Notes under the pieces: model-generated
What the model saw: the letters and a program-made list of their open reading frames with translations, nothing else
Database searches by the model: none
Told to the model about the DNA's origin: nothing
Shown here: positions 24,382 through 35,440 of the stretch, in pieces
Layout: each line of letters opens with the position of its first letter
How positions within the stretch are numbered: the stretch's first letter is position 1
Assembly (NCBI GenBank): GCA_028829895.1
Contig: JALGAQ010000009.1
Span: 310,001-374,000, forward strand
DNA length: 64,000 nucleotides
Direction: 5' to 3'
DNA from: Sinotaia quadrata
Lineage: Eukaryota > Mollusca > Gastropoda > Architaenioglossa > Viviparidae
Translations under genes and position numbers: made by a program

Positions 24382-24774
24382 TGTAAATCTTAGCCGTTGA
24401 TAAGAGCCACAGAATTTTAATGAACCTGGAAAAATGCACTAGTCTAGGTCAAGAAGAATGTGTTTATCGCATCGGAACAGTTGATCCGACTCTGAATCGT
24501 AACCATTACTAAATCTATATGTACATGACCTCGAAGGTTTACGCAAATATGGCAAAAAATTAACACAAAGTGGTAAATGTGTACAGCAATTGTCAAGGAA
24601 TAATTAACGTAATGTGAGTTACCTCAGAGACAGACGCTCTTAGCACCCGTTGGTCACACGGTGCGAAATAAAATGAACAAAGTTGGCTGACTTAAATTAA
24701 CATTAAAACAAGGGGAAATGGTCAATGTCAATCACAGAATTAAGGGTTGTGGTATAAATCAGAATACTCCTACA
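24382..24774 (-). repeat. BEL/Pao LTR (family F), 3' LTR
   Basis: 393 bp, TGTAAATCTTAGCCG to CTCCTACA. Shares the TTGATAAGAGCC block with families C and D but is otherwise diverged. Confidence 0.78.
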
Positions 24775-24869
24775 CAGCACACAAATCGCTAATGATTTCA
24801 ATCGTCTTGGAAGCTGGCGCATGTCAATTTATTCGGACCCTTCTATGAGACACAATTTTCTTATGTCGC

Positions 24870-26800
24870 GCCCTAGCTACCGTCCTTGTTTCGAATTACC
24901 AAAATCCTTACCGCGCAACCACTAAATAATTCGCACATCTTCACCACACCCAGCGGCCATCTATCTTGTGGTATTAGGTCGTTGCGCTGCAGCACCACAT
25001 CACCCGGACGCTTTTCTTCATTTCCCATTTCTGCCTCACCATCAAAGTGGGTATGTAATCTTTGACACGCCCCCGCCAAAACACCTCCGTCAGTGGTTCA
25101 CCTGATGCTATCGTTTCGCATAACGCGCGGTCATATTCGGAGGCACAATAGATATACCATTCGCGTGGAGGAGCAGTAGGTCATTAGGCGATCGGGCTAT
25201 CACATCCTTAACTTCGGACTTCGTCCAGACCGTTGTTGAGAGTACTCTAAGTCTCGACAACTACGGTCATCAAAACTTCGTCACTAACAACCTGCTCTCG
25301 CGACAGCGAATTAATAACCAGCTTCACTGATCAAATCACTCTCTCCCATATACCGCATCGATGACTCGCGAGGGTAGGATTAAAATGCCGTTGCACCGGT
25401 TACTCTTCTGTGATAGACCAAATAAGGCGGGTCTGAGTTAAGCTTCCGCGCCCAGCGAAGTTACTTCCATTATCACTAAACATTTTTTCGTGCGAACCCT
25501 GCCGTGCGATGATACTCGTGAGCGCCATGATAAATGAATCGGTGGTTAGGAAGTGGGCCACTTCCAAGTGCACCGCGCATAATCAAACATTCGTATTGTT
25601 TTTCTAGGCTTCTGCCGCGTTTCACTGCCAACGGGCCGAAGTAGTCAACACCTACTAGCTTAAATGGATGCTATCCTCTCTGCGTTCTCGCCGCCGGTAA
25701 CCACACCATGATTTGCTGTGACGGCGGAGTTTGCTACCCGCGACACACGAAAAAATCTCCGATCACTCGTTTGACTGCGACATAACCTTGTTTGATCCCC
25801 TACCGTTTGCGGATAGCAGCTAGTGGTTGCGCACAATCAGAGAGTGCTTCCATCAGGCGGTAGTGCCAAATAATCAGTTCTGTCACATGATGCACCTTCG
25901 GCAGTAGTATAGAGTGAATACGGGAGAAGGGGTATTAAGCATATTGTAGTCTGCCACTAAGGCGCAAAATTCCATCCTGTAAGATAGGGTTCAAGCCCTT
26001 AAGCTTCACAAGGCTACGTCTGTTTTCGTGATACGTGCTTGAAGCAAGGGCCAATATTTCTTCTAGGTATCATTGTATTTGTACTTAGTGTATTAGGTCT
26101 ATCTCTTCATCCACCAGTTCATCTACGTTGAGTAAGCCTAGATTCGGGCGCCTGTCTGGGTTCTTCAAAACGGCTATTCAGAGAAAGTTCTTGCAAACCG
26201 TACCAGTGCCTTTAGCGCCTTTGTCCAATACGAGAAATGCTCCGCTACCTGCAGGAGCTGCTTGCTATGACATTGACCGTCGCGGGCTTCACATTCCACT
26301 CTGGCTCTCCTGTAGGTGTCCTGTCACCTTAATGTGCGGGCCATTTACTTCCTTTAATCTGCAAAAAATTCGGGCCAATAAGCGATTCAGACAACCTGAA
26401 GTGATGTTATTCCTCTTAAGTCGGATGGATTTTCTTCTGACCTCACATGTCGCTACTCTTCTGGTCTGAATAGGTCGTGAATAGTGGCTGAGCGGTTGGC
26501 CACGAAAGTTCTGTAATGCGCGCTTGTGTTCTTAATAAAATACAACATGATCGTCGAGTAGGTCCAATAAATCGTCTTATCGATCGGTATATTCATTTCT
26601 TCCTGCATGAGCACGGCTGTCTGCATGGCTAACCTGGATGCAGTTAGCTTCATTCTTGGTATCTTGATGATTTTCAGAGAAGCCGCTCTTGACTTAAAAG
26701 TCACCAGCGAGCAATAAATTCGATCCCTTTCATTACACCGGATGTATATCACTTCATCGTATCCAGTTTCCGATACGTCACTGAACACATATAACTGTGT
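24870..26800 (-). pseudogene. BEL/Pao RNase H and integrase
   Basis: Minus strand, right to left: an RNase H-like domain (26788-26453: MFSDVSETGYDEVIYIRC, IPRMKLTASRLAMQ, YWTYSTIMLYFI, where the usual WTDS is WTYS), then degraded H2C2 zinc domain and integrase core (about 26090-25200), then the C-terminal domain (about 25080-24890: PGDVVLQRNDL, PQDRWPLGVV). The order is that of Pao pol. The Asp-to-Tyr change in the RNase H motif and multiple stops show inactivity. Confidence 0.8.
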
Positions 26801-26951
26801 TTCTTCGCGTCGATCGTTCCACGTCAGAGATACCTAGGGGTTTGAAGGGTGTCTAAACATTACATGGTGGACAACCATAATCTCCACTCTTTCAGGTACT
26901 CTTGACTTACAGGTGCGTCCAATCCCTAGTGATGTCTACTTCCTCGTAGGA

Positions 26952-27255
26952 TCAGTTACCAGAAGACCACACGCTACTAGGGACTTCTTGTCCTTTGCAT
27001 TCGCATCGTAATATCGCCAAGGCATATACCTCCCGTTTCCCGGTTTGTCGCCTCGCATGTACTCGTGGAGTTATTTTTAGGTTGTACCGGCGATACACTG
27101 GGCAGGTCGTGGTGATATTGCTTCTCATACCCGCCATCACGACAAGTTTTTCTGCTCGTGCAGACTTCACTTCGATGATCTTTTCTGAGACACACAAAGC
27201 ATAGATTATTTCGGCGACCACTTCCAGCGCTGATGTACCGATAGTCGGGAACATA
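26952..27255 (-). pseudogene. BEL/Pao nucleocapsid zinc knuckle (gag 3' part)
   Basis: The minus-strand frame near 27190 reads NNLCFVCLRKDHRSEVC, a C-x2-C-x4-H-x4-C knuckle as in the gag at 15.4 kb. It is directly left of the nested insertion at 27261; the rest of gag continues on the other side at 28086. Confidence 0.78.
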
Positions 27256-27260
27256 TCGAG

Positions 27261-28080
27261 TGTGAAATCTTTTTTACTGTTTGTTTATAAACCTGTATTT
27301 TCTACCAAGCTGCAACTCTTCTGCTCTTTGATCTCTTATTCTTTATCTTTCTTATATGTACGAATTTAATACTCTTGTGTAACCCTGACAACTGTTTCTT
27401 GAATCTGTTTAAATGTTCAATTACCTTGAGCGCCAATTTGTTGACGCCTTGAAAAGTCAGGCCGGACCTATCTTCACTGGAGAAGATTTGACATTTGTTG
27501 AAACCTGAAAATTCAGGATCCCTTTGTAAGCATTGCCGAACATTTTTTGTTACTATTAAATTCGCCGGAAAGGGAATAATTCAAAAACTGTAAATTCTTC
27601 CGGAATCGAATATTCTAACACGCGTTAAACTGTGAAAACCCGTTCAACTTTCGTCAAAGAGAACAAATACGATCTTCAAGTAAGATGATATTGGGTATCA
27701 ATAACGGTTTCTAAAAGATAACAATAAATTCGCCAAGAATACAAGCTTGAATTATTCCCTTTCCGGCGAATTTAATAGTAACAAAAAATGTTCGGCAATG
27801 CTTACAAAGGGATCCTGAATTTTCAGGTTTCAACAAATGTCAAATCTTCTCCAGTGAAGATAGGTCCGGCCTGACTTTTCAAGGCGTCAACAAATTGGCG
27901 CTCAAGGTAATTGAACATTTAAACAGATTCAAGAAACAGTTGTCAGGGTTACACAAGAGAAGTAAATTCGTACATATAAGAAAGATAAATAATAAGAGAT
28001 CAAAGAGCAGAAGAGTTGCAGCTTGGTAGAAAATACAGGTTTATAAACAAACAGTAAAAAAGATTTTACATCGAGCACTC
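27261..28080. mobile_element. Nested palindromic LTR B insertion with 5-bp target duplication
   Basis: An 820-bp block bounded by TGTGAAATC and GATTTTACA and by the identical five bases TCGAG (27256-27260 and 28081-28085). The right part, 27589-28080, is an LTR of family B (492 bp, compare 7707-8299). The left part, 27261-27584, is an almost exact reverse complement of 27747-28080. The block folds into a hairpin with a stem of about 325 bp and a loop of about 160 bp, and sits inside BEL/Pao gag. Confidence 0.9.
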
Positions 28081-28085
28081 GCTGC

Positions 28086-29560
28086 TCTTTGTGTTACCTC
28101 GCGTCTAGCATTGTTTCCCTTCTACTCCAGTCCTATTAGGTTTGGAGTCAAAGGGCCTTGCGCTCACCTGAATAGGGTCTCGTATATCTGCCGTCTTCGA
28201 GGTTCCCAAGAATTCACCGAAAACCCCGATTCTCTTTTAACGAACGCACAAAGGTCCGAGAAATTCACATCTTTATTCACATCTGCCTTCTCTGTGACCA
28301 ATCGTGCCCAGCTGCTCCTACAATCGTCTAGTAGAGTGCACACGATACGTTCAAGTTTAGCGACTGTGTTCAGCTCTACTTCATATCTACTCTGTGGAAG
28401 GGTTAGCTGGCCATTACGCATCCGCATGCCCAACCCGTTCAGCGAATTCGCGTCGTCACGAGCTCTCTTCAATCCTTTCAGTAGATAAGATAAGATAAAA
28501 ATAGCGCTTTCTTGATCTCAAATGGTATGAATTTTCAGTCAGTTACACGCATTCCAATATTTCAAAAAATAAAATGTTGGCCATCATTTTCATATTGACA
28601 TTGTCCTTGACTACATGTAACTGAGTTGGTCTTTAGACGTGTGGCCGAATTGAAGGCCGCGCCGTGCCTTCAATTATGGCTGCAGTGGCCATATTGTCCC
28701 TACCGTGAGTATCCTAGAGTATATCCTTCGCCATTACGTAATCACCCTCCGGATCACCACCAAAGCAATCAGAGACTGCCTCACGCGCCTGTGTTATGCA
28801 CTGATCAATTAAGTGCATCAACTTCTGCGCGCTAACCGTTCACTCTCTGTTCGATCAAGGATTGGTACTGCTGCATGAACTTCCAGTAGTGCCGCGGGCT
28901 TTTATCTAACTGTGGTAGATTTATTCGAGGCATTTCACCTCTGTATTGTCTAGGAGCATAAGTGTTTCAAGTTGTCGTGCGTGATTGGATAGTATACCGC
29001 TGTACGTGCTTAAGCTCTTCATTGACTTTTACCGCGGGCGAACTAAAACCTTTGGAGAACGGGCGTGGACTATTTGTGGTTTCCTTGGCTGCAAAACGTT
29101 TCTTTCTCTTCACTCGCAGTTGCTGGAGCCAAGCTGACGCCTCCTTTTTTCTTTCACACGAAGCTTCATTGGATGGCTCTACGGAGATTTACTGCCATTC
29201 ATTTGTTCGTTTCGTCGTCCGGTCTGAATCGTTTGTGTGCTTTCGACAGAGTCTACGAACATCATCATCACTCACGCTTAACGCATCATCGTTATTTACG
29301 CAATAATAACTCTCACCAGTCTTAACGGCGTTATCGCTATCTAAATGATGACATAAACTAGCCATAGAACCAGAGGGGATAGAAGTGAAGACTAGCCGAG
29401 TGTTCTCTGTCACCGAATCACGTTCCTCCGTTTCAATATCACCGTTTTTCGTAAGCATTTTCTTGTTTTGGAGTTCATTAGCCAAAATTTTGTATCCATC
29501 CAAGTTTTGGATGTCAACCACGATTTCTGAACAGCACCGAAGCCGTCAACTTCCAATATT
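28086..29560 (-). pseudogene. BEL/Pao gag (family F), N-terminal and capsid parts
   Basis: Right to left on the minus strand: Ser/Thr/Asp-rich N-terminus (29521-29189), Leu/Arg-rich helix (about 29130-29080), capsid-like start with FMQQYQSLIEQRV (about 28890-28845), and a later gag helix region (28472-28164: LNGLGMRMRNGQLTLPQSRY, RIVCTLLDDCRSSWARL). The zinc knuckle belonging to it is on the other side of the nested insertion at 26952-27255. Several stops. Confidence 0.78.
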
Positions 29561-29585
29561 GATCCGAATTGTGTTTTTCGAGAAT

Positions 29586-29726
29586 TGTATTTCATATCCG
29601 TTGATAAGAGCCCCGGAGTCTCATATAATGTTCAGATAGAATGAATGCATTCTTCTTCCGCAAGACATGTGAAACTCTCCAGTTTGATTGAAATTCTGTG
29701 GATCTTATAAACGGATAAGTGTTACA
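29586..29726. repeat. Head-to-head LTR ends, short inverted structure
   Basis: The left end reads TGTATTTCATATCCGTTGAT, the start of the minus-oriented LTR. The right end is the reverse complement of the same LTR start (ACGGATAAGTGTTACA, with GAATGCATTC shared). It forms a small inverted pair at the 5' end of the family F element. Confidence 0.65.
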
Positions 29727-32700
29727 CAGAAGATAAGCATTTTCAGCGGTTGGAGAGCACGATGAAGGTATTCAACATCATGTTTAGCGCCAGAAAAGAA
29801 TGATTAAATAAGGTTAATTGTCAAGTGAATATTACTACTTCAAAATGAAGTTCAATACCAGATCGAGAATCACTAAACTTGGTGTCCACTCACATTCTGC
29901 TGTAAAGCACAGTAATCAGAAGCCATAATAAAAATTGGGTGAAATAAAAAAATCGGTATTACCAAATATTTCACCTGAAGCTACCTATTATAAATGGTCA
30001 TCTGACAGATTCTTCCTTATTTGAAACTCCAAGTCCAATACTATTGAAAGTTTTCCAATGTTCCAGTATATTAGAAATCAAAATAATTTCACACCACCTT
30101 ATCGACGAAAGAAAGAAGGTCGTCTTCAGAATGCTTGGTGTTTTGCTCTAGAAAACTTTTATTTTCTTACAAAATGATTTCAGGTGAACTAAAACCCGGA
30201 AATCACATAGAACCATTGTCACAGACTATTAGTTCAGACGATTGGTGTGCACAAATGCGGGTGAACAATCGCCATCATATTTGACTTCCAAGATGAAAAA
30301 TATAGATTGCTCTCATGCAAGTGAACTTAGTAGCACGGATCAATGTACTAACAACTCTGTTGGGCATGGTGTGGCGAAAGTTACCCAGACGGCCGGCGCG
30401 CACTCAAGGTCAAATCCTTGAAAATGACCTTGAATCGTCTATCACAATGGTGGTCACAAAATGATGGCGCTCGATTTAGCTACTTATGAGTAGTAAGATG
30501 GTCGAACAGAATAATGTTTCACGTCAGACACACGCCACATCAAAAAGAACGGAGGTCTAATAAAAAGGTTGTATATTATTAGTAAAAAATTTCATATAAG
30601 AACGTATAAAAATATTTACAGTGGATATCTCTCGGCAATATGGTGTAAAAATTCGAAGTATTAAATATGAAAATTTCGACTATAATATCCATACCACATA
30701 CGATACAATAACTCGTCTAACCTTCGCCATCGTCCTTCTGGAGAAGATCCATTCACTTTANNNNNNNNNNNNNNNNNNNNNNNNNNNNNNNNNNNNNNNN
30801 NNNNNNNNNNNNNNNNNNNNNNNNNNNNNNNNNNNNNNNNNNNNNNNNNNNNNNNNNNNNACCGTCTTACGTTTTGCTTGCTAGACCATAGAAAACCTGA
30901 AAGAAAATGGAAGCATCATGTGCTCTATGTGAACACTTTGGGAAATACCTTCAACAGAATGTTACTACCGATAGACGCGAGCATACATGTTATTGATTGC
31001 TTGTTCTAGAAAAAGTGGTAGCCATAAAAATTACTCTGAGAATGTGTAACAAACCATAAGCTCTTATTGGTTAAAACTAGGACTCCGTCTTTGTCATGTT
31101 CGTTCGGAAACATCTGGTCAAAAGTAAACAGTTATAATGATACTGAATTGAAAGGCTTTTTGTTTGTCTTTCAGGCGAAGTACAGGACCGGCTCCTTGGT
31201 CAATGCCCGTCATCAGTGTACACATCAGCATGAGGCGCTTAGTAAAAACAAAGTATCTTGGTGATAATCGGTGTATTTTTATTCTACCAACGTTTCAATC
31301 TGCTACTGCAAGATCGTTGTCAAGGCAAAAGTGAACAGAATATTGTGTGACAGTCATTATCATGTCTTATGGTGATTCAGATTATCAGGGTTGGACCCCC
31401 AAACTATAAGAACTTGCTATGATTTTTAAACCTTGAGTTTCCTGAACACTTTGCTTAGATTCAGGAGCAGAAGCGTGGTCATGTGATTGATGTGGATTGT
31501 GTCATAGTAAGAATAAAGTGGCAAGCTTGTTAATGGATGGATTGTCACAAGCTATCTAACAATTATGGTGGGGGCGCTATAATTACACTCTCATACGACG
31601 CAGCTTAATGGCGACAGTGTGCCAATACCGATCAATTAAAAAACTCAAAGTGATAATGGCAATCCTCTTCTATTTGGCCTTAAACGGGGTCTTAGCAACT
31701 ATTGACCAATAACTTCAATTACAGAGCGGGAGTCCATAGTCAAAGAGCAAGAATGTGACAAATACACAAATGGAAAACTGTGAACAATGATGCCTGCTTA
31801 AATAGTGATTGGCCAGCAACCCTACACATGGGCTTATTCAGCTGAACCGCATGGGTTTGACCATAGTACTTCCATCGGTGGCATTGTTGGGCACCTATCA
31901 TTGTCGTGTATCAAAGAGACCGTCTGTCGCCAAAATATGCATAAGAAATGTGAGGAAATAATTATTTCTTTCTTGTGATAAACAATATTACAATTGTTTT
32001 GAAAAAAAGAAAAACTTACAGCATGGTCACTGATTATGTTCCGAATCAAGATTTTTCGAAAGAGACCTACGCAACGAGTTTTACCGATTGATAGGACTTT
32101 CTTCATCCGTGTAACAATCGGATGTGACGAGAACTGTTTTCAACAATCATCACTATTGACGATAAAATTCATCAAGGTCACAGGAATTTCCTCAGTACCC
32201 AAAAATGTAGATTAAAACGAAATGCCACGAATAAAAATTAACCAAACTGGTGAAGCGTCTGGAGCAAACCTCTTAGGAATGCAGTATGGAGACCTCTTCT
32301 CCATCAAGGAAAATGAATGAACACTAATAACTTCATTATCTCGGGTAACACCTGTATGTTATATTTTTCTGAATCTACATATAAAGGTCATTAGCAGTGA
32401 ATTGACGAATACTCAGTCAAATTTAGATGATAAATAACGAAGCTAAAAATTATAGGATTCAGAGGTCTGTCGCAGTTTCTCTGGAATCATGATGGATAGA
32501 ATGGCGAATATGTATCAATCACGTTCAGTTGTTGAATGGTGGTATCGGAAATTATGTGCATAATGTCATATAACGGTTTATGTCTAAGAGCCATTCAGAA
32601 TAGCCCCTATTCTAATCACGCAGATCGTTTACAAACGACACACGCAACAGTGAAATGCTCGCGATACAGCCAATAAAACACCATCTCCACCAAACGTCAC

Positions 32701-32784
32701 TCCTTGAGCAAATTCGTGTGTTTTTCTAAGAAACAAATAAAAAACAGGTCTTTGACACTAGCTACTTGTTTCATGTACAAGAGC
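29727..32784. other. No gene seen
   Basis: Three kilobases without a recognisable exon, repeat or element, interrupted by a 100-N gap at 30761-30860. Some short open frames, none with domain signatures. Confidence 0.45.
30761..30860. other. Assembly gap, 100 N
   Basis: Exactly 100 undetermined bases. Confidence 0.97.
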
Positions 32785-33790
32785 AGGGGTTAGACTCTAC
32801 GGCCCGCGGGCCGGGTCAGGCCTGTAGCCCAAGTTTATTGAGCCCCCATGGTTCTTTACTTTTGGGGCAATGTCGCAGCTTCGGAATGAAATGAAATGAA
32901 TCCATCCTGACCATCTAAGTTGTCATTTTTGGTCGACATCACATCCCACATGAATGTGCTTCAACGACTTCATTTGCAAGCCATACAACATCAAAGAAGT
33001 TCTGAGAAAGTTGGCTCTGTTTGAGCCACAACTGGAAGGAGTAAACTTTTCTTACTTTCACTGTTTCAATTTTTTCCGCCATGATCACCGACGATGTCGA
33101 CCTCATCTTTCCGGAACGAATAATTGGTGACTTTAAGATGCATTTTTCGAGAGATTTTCAGATTTTGACATAAATGAGAGTGGCATTCAGCTGTTCAAAA
33201 CCCATTTGATTGTAACCTGGATGAAGTCCCACTCAATTTGCAATTGAAGCCGATTGATTTGCAAACAAACTACTTCCTGAAAGAAAAGCACAAAGAAGGA
33301 AAACGTATTAAATTTTGCTGCTGGTTGCCTAATGTCTCCTTCCCAAAACTGGCAAAATTTGCCTTCGGTATAGCATCAGTATTTGGAACAACTTATGTTT
33401 GCGAGCAAACATTTTCAAAAATGAGGTATGTGGAGCCAACACATGGAAACAATTTGACAATCTCAAGTTAAACGATTGAAAGTAATTTTCATGATTGGAC
33501 GCAGCAATTCCATACCTTGAAAGTAAAACGTCAGTTGCACAATTCTCACGAACTTTTTTCCTGCGGAGTTTGTCAGATTCGCGTATGCGAATACTTCATC
33601 CTTTGTGAGTGTGTATTATTTAACGAACTTTTTGTTATACTCTTTGATAACCTCTTTTTAGGCAACTGATTTATTTTAAAACTAAAAATCGTATTTTGCT
33701 TCTAAGTTTTTGTTCTGCCTTTTACGTGTTGCAGAGAATTATAATGCAGCCTGCACATGTATTTTTATCAGCTATCCGGGGCTCTGTGAA
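32785..33790 (+). mobile_element. hAT DNA transposon remnant
   Basis: Begins with a hAT-type terminus, CAGGGGTTAGACTCTACGGC, followed by the GC-rich CCCGCGGGCC and typical spacing. Transposase remnants follow: NVLQRLHLQ (about 32950) and, at 33200-33471, the C-terminal dimerisation region with NLQLKPIDLQTNYFLKEKHK, FPKLAKFAFG and ASVFGTTYVCEQTFSKMRYV. This is the pattern of hAT transposases related to the GTF2IRD2/ZBED group. The middle of the transposase is deleted. A right terminal repeat may lie near 33760-33810 but is not clear. Confidence 0.78.
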
Positions 33791-33877
33791 AAACATTCAG
33801 TGATCCTCTGTTCTATAGGATGGTATGTCACAGAAATGTATGGACCCCATTTAAATCAATAGACCTGATTTTTCTTC

Positions 33878-34262
33878 TTGGAGAGGAAAAAGGGCACCGT
33901 CAGGCTAAAAAAGATGGTGAAGAAATTGATAAACGTCTGTCATTCTGTCGATAGCCGTACGCGAGGCCATGAATTCAAGCTGCTGATCCAACGGACCGAT
34001 GGACTTCCTCATGTGTACCGACTCTCCCTCAGAGCTCCTCCCATCTGGAACTCCCTGCCGTCATCTGTTGTCACCGCTACTTCTGTTCACGCCTTCTATG
34101 TTGCCCTCGACGCCTTTATGAAGAATGCCGAAGGTGACGAGAAAAGGTGACCATCTGGAAGACATCCTCCTCCACGCGTCATCCCTCGTCCGATTTGCCA
34201 TGAAGTGGCTACTGGAGCCTACTGCCTTCGACGAACTGAATATGAATATGAACACATTGAAT
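33878..34262 (+). mobile_element. CR1/jockey-like non-LTR retrotransposon, 3' end
   Basis: The frame 33878-34150 carries SRTRGHEFKLLIQRT and APPIWNSLPSSVVTATSV, the conserved tail downstream of reverse transcriptase in CR1/jockey-type elements. It ends in a GAATATGAATATGAAC tail. Reverse transcriptase and endonuclease are absent (5' truncation, usual for these elements). A CR1-like element (SR1) is known in schistosomes; subfamily not determined. Confidence 0.7.
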
Positions 34263-35200
34263 CAGTCTTTTGTTGTACCTACCCCGCATAAAAGCTAAGC
34301 GTTCATGGAATCAGATGAGGGATGTATCAATTCTCAAGCCCTAAATCATTTCATAGGTCACTGTATAGCTAACAGTAATTAATCAAGCGACATTTTAACC
34401 TATCCAGACACCATACATGCCTCACGGAGTCATTGTGTCTTTGACCTAGATACTGATGCCCACGGTTGTGCGATGAGATTTAGATGATTTCGAGTACATT
34501 ATATATAAAACTTGAAAAAAATAGGCTGAAAGAAAATAATTCCATGGCTACCTAGGTTCTACTATACCATCCACGCTTTTCAATCTACTTTCATCACGGG
34601 ATATTTACCTGTGACGCAATTTTCATTCTACTCAGGCATGTGCAATAATTGATTTAGTCTTCCATTTGGATTGTATATGGTGATGACCATATCACAATAC
34701 AGAAATAAGGTGTGCTAGGTTAAATAACATCAACAGACTCTAAAATTCGACTGAAGCGCCGTAGGAGGATTACAAGACAAATGCTAATCTACCAATCGCC
34801 ACAGAAGAACTGGATGTGGGGATTAAGTAAAGATTCCTAGTGTAGCTAAAGATATGCCACAGTTAGGTTAGGTTGAAACTCTGATTGAGAGATCATCGTT
34901 GTGGGTTTTTTGTGTACCACTGAAATTGTAGTTATTGAAGTGACACGGAGGAAAAGCAGGAAGCATCAGGGACGAGCATCTCCGTTACTTCTTGAACTGA
35001 CCAATATGGAAGAAGTTGATCTGCGGGACATGAACCGTGATCTTTTAATCTTTTACTCGCAACATACGACGCATTGAATCTTTGGCAGAACATGGACTCC
35101 TTGACGGAACTATATACCAATCAAGTAGCAGCTCTTCTTCCCAAAAGGATATAAGAATGCAACTCACAAACGATCAGATAGATAAATGTGTTTGAGTGGT
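34263..35200. other. No gene seen
   Basis: AT-rich spacer without a supported feature. Confidence 0.45.
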
Positions 35201-35210
35201 TAATTAATGA

Positions 35211-35440
35211 CCCGCGAGCCGGGACCGAGTAGGCCAGTAGGCTAAGCACTTGGTTCACATCCAAGAAGTTGCAGGTTTAAGTCTGTGACCAGACAATGTT
35301 AAGCTACACTGATGGGATCTAATAAGATCGAAACCATGGTCTGTAGCTCCATTTAGCAAGTAGCAAGTGGGTCAAAAATGCCAAAGACATAATTATCCTA
35401 AGGAGAAATTGTGAGTGGGTGCCTGACGCTCCGGGCAGCC
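35211..35440 (+). repeat. tRNA-derived SINE with hammerhead ribozyme, copy 2
   Basis: Contains a box A-like TAGGCTAAGCAC (about 35249), a diverged box B GGTTTAAGTCT (about 35275) and a type I hammerhead fold at 35303-35347. Homologous to the minus-strand copy at 1190-1370, including the 3' part TTAGCAAG to GACATAATTATC. Transcription would be by RNA polymerase III and mobilisation by a non-LTR reverse transcriptase (inference from the family). Confidence 0.78.
35303..35347 (+). ncRNA. Hammerhead ribozyme (type I), A9 changed to G
   Basis: Stem I GCTACA/TGTAGC (35303-35308 and 35342-35347) pairs perfectly. The core is CTGATGG (35309-35315), so the normally invariant A9 is G. Stem II GATCT/AGATC with an AATA loop (35316-35329), GAAA (35330-35333), stem III ACC/GGT, cleavage-site C at 35341. 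The fold is complete but the core change predicts weak or no cleavage. Confidence 0.75.

Larger units (their letters stand above)
24382..29726 (-). mobile_element. BEL/Pao element (family F), full span, split by a nested palindromic insertion
   Basis: The 3' LTR (24382-24774) lies left of integrase, RNase H and gag, all on the minus strand. The 5' end is represented by LTR fragments at 29586-29726. The element is interrupted at 27261-28080 by an LTR B palindrome. Reverse transcriptase and most of the protease are missing, so the internal part is deleted as well. Confidence 0.78.

Noticed and set aside
35211..35290. Possible tRNA gene
   Set aside because: Box A and box B are present, but no cloverleaf with an acceptor stem forms and the sequence continues into the hammerhead; it is a tRNA-derived SINE head.
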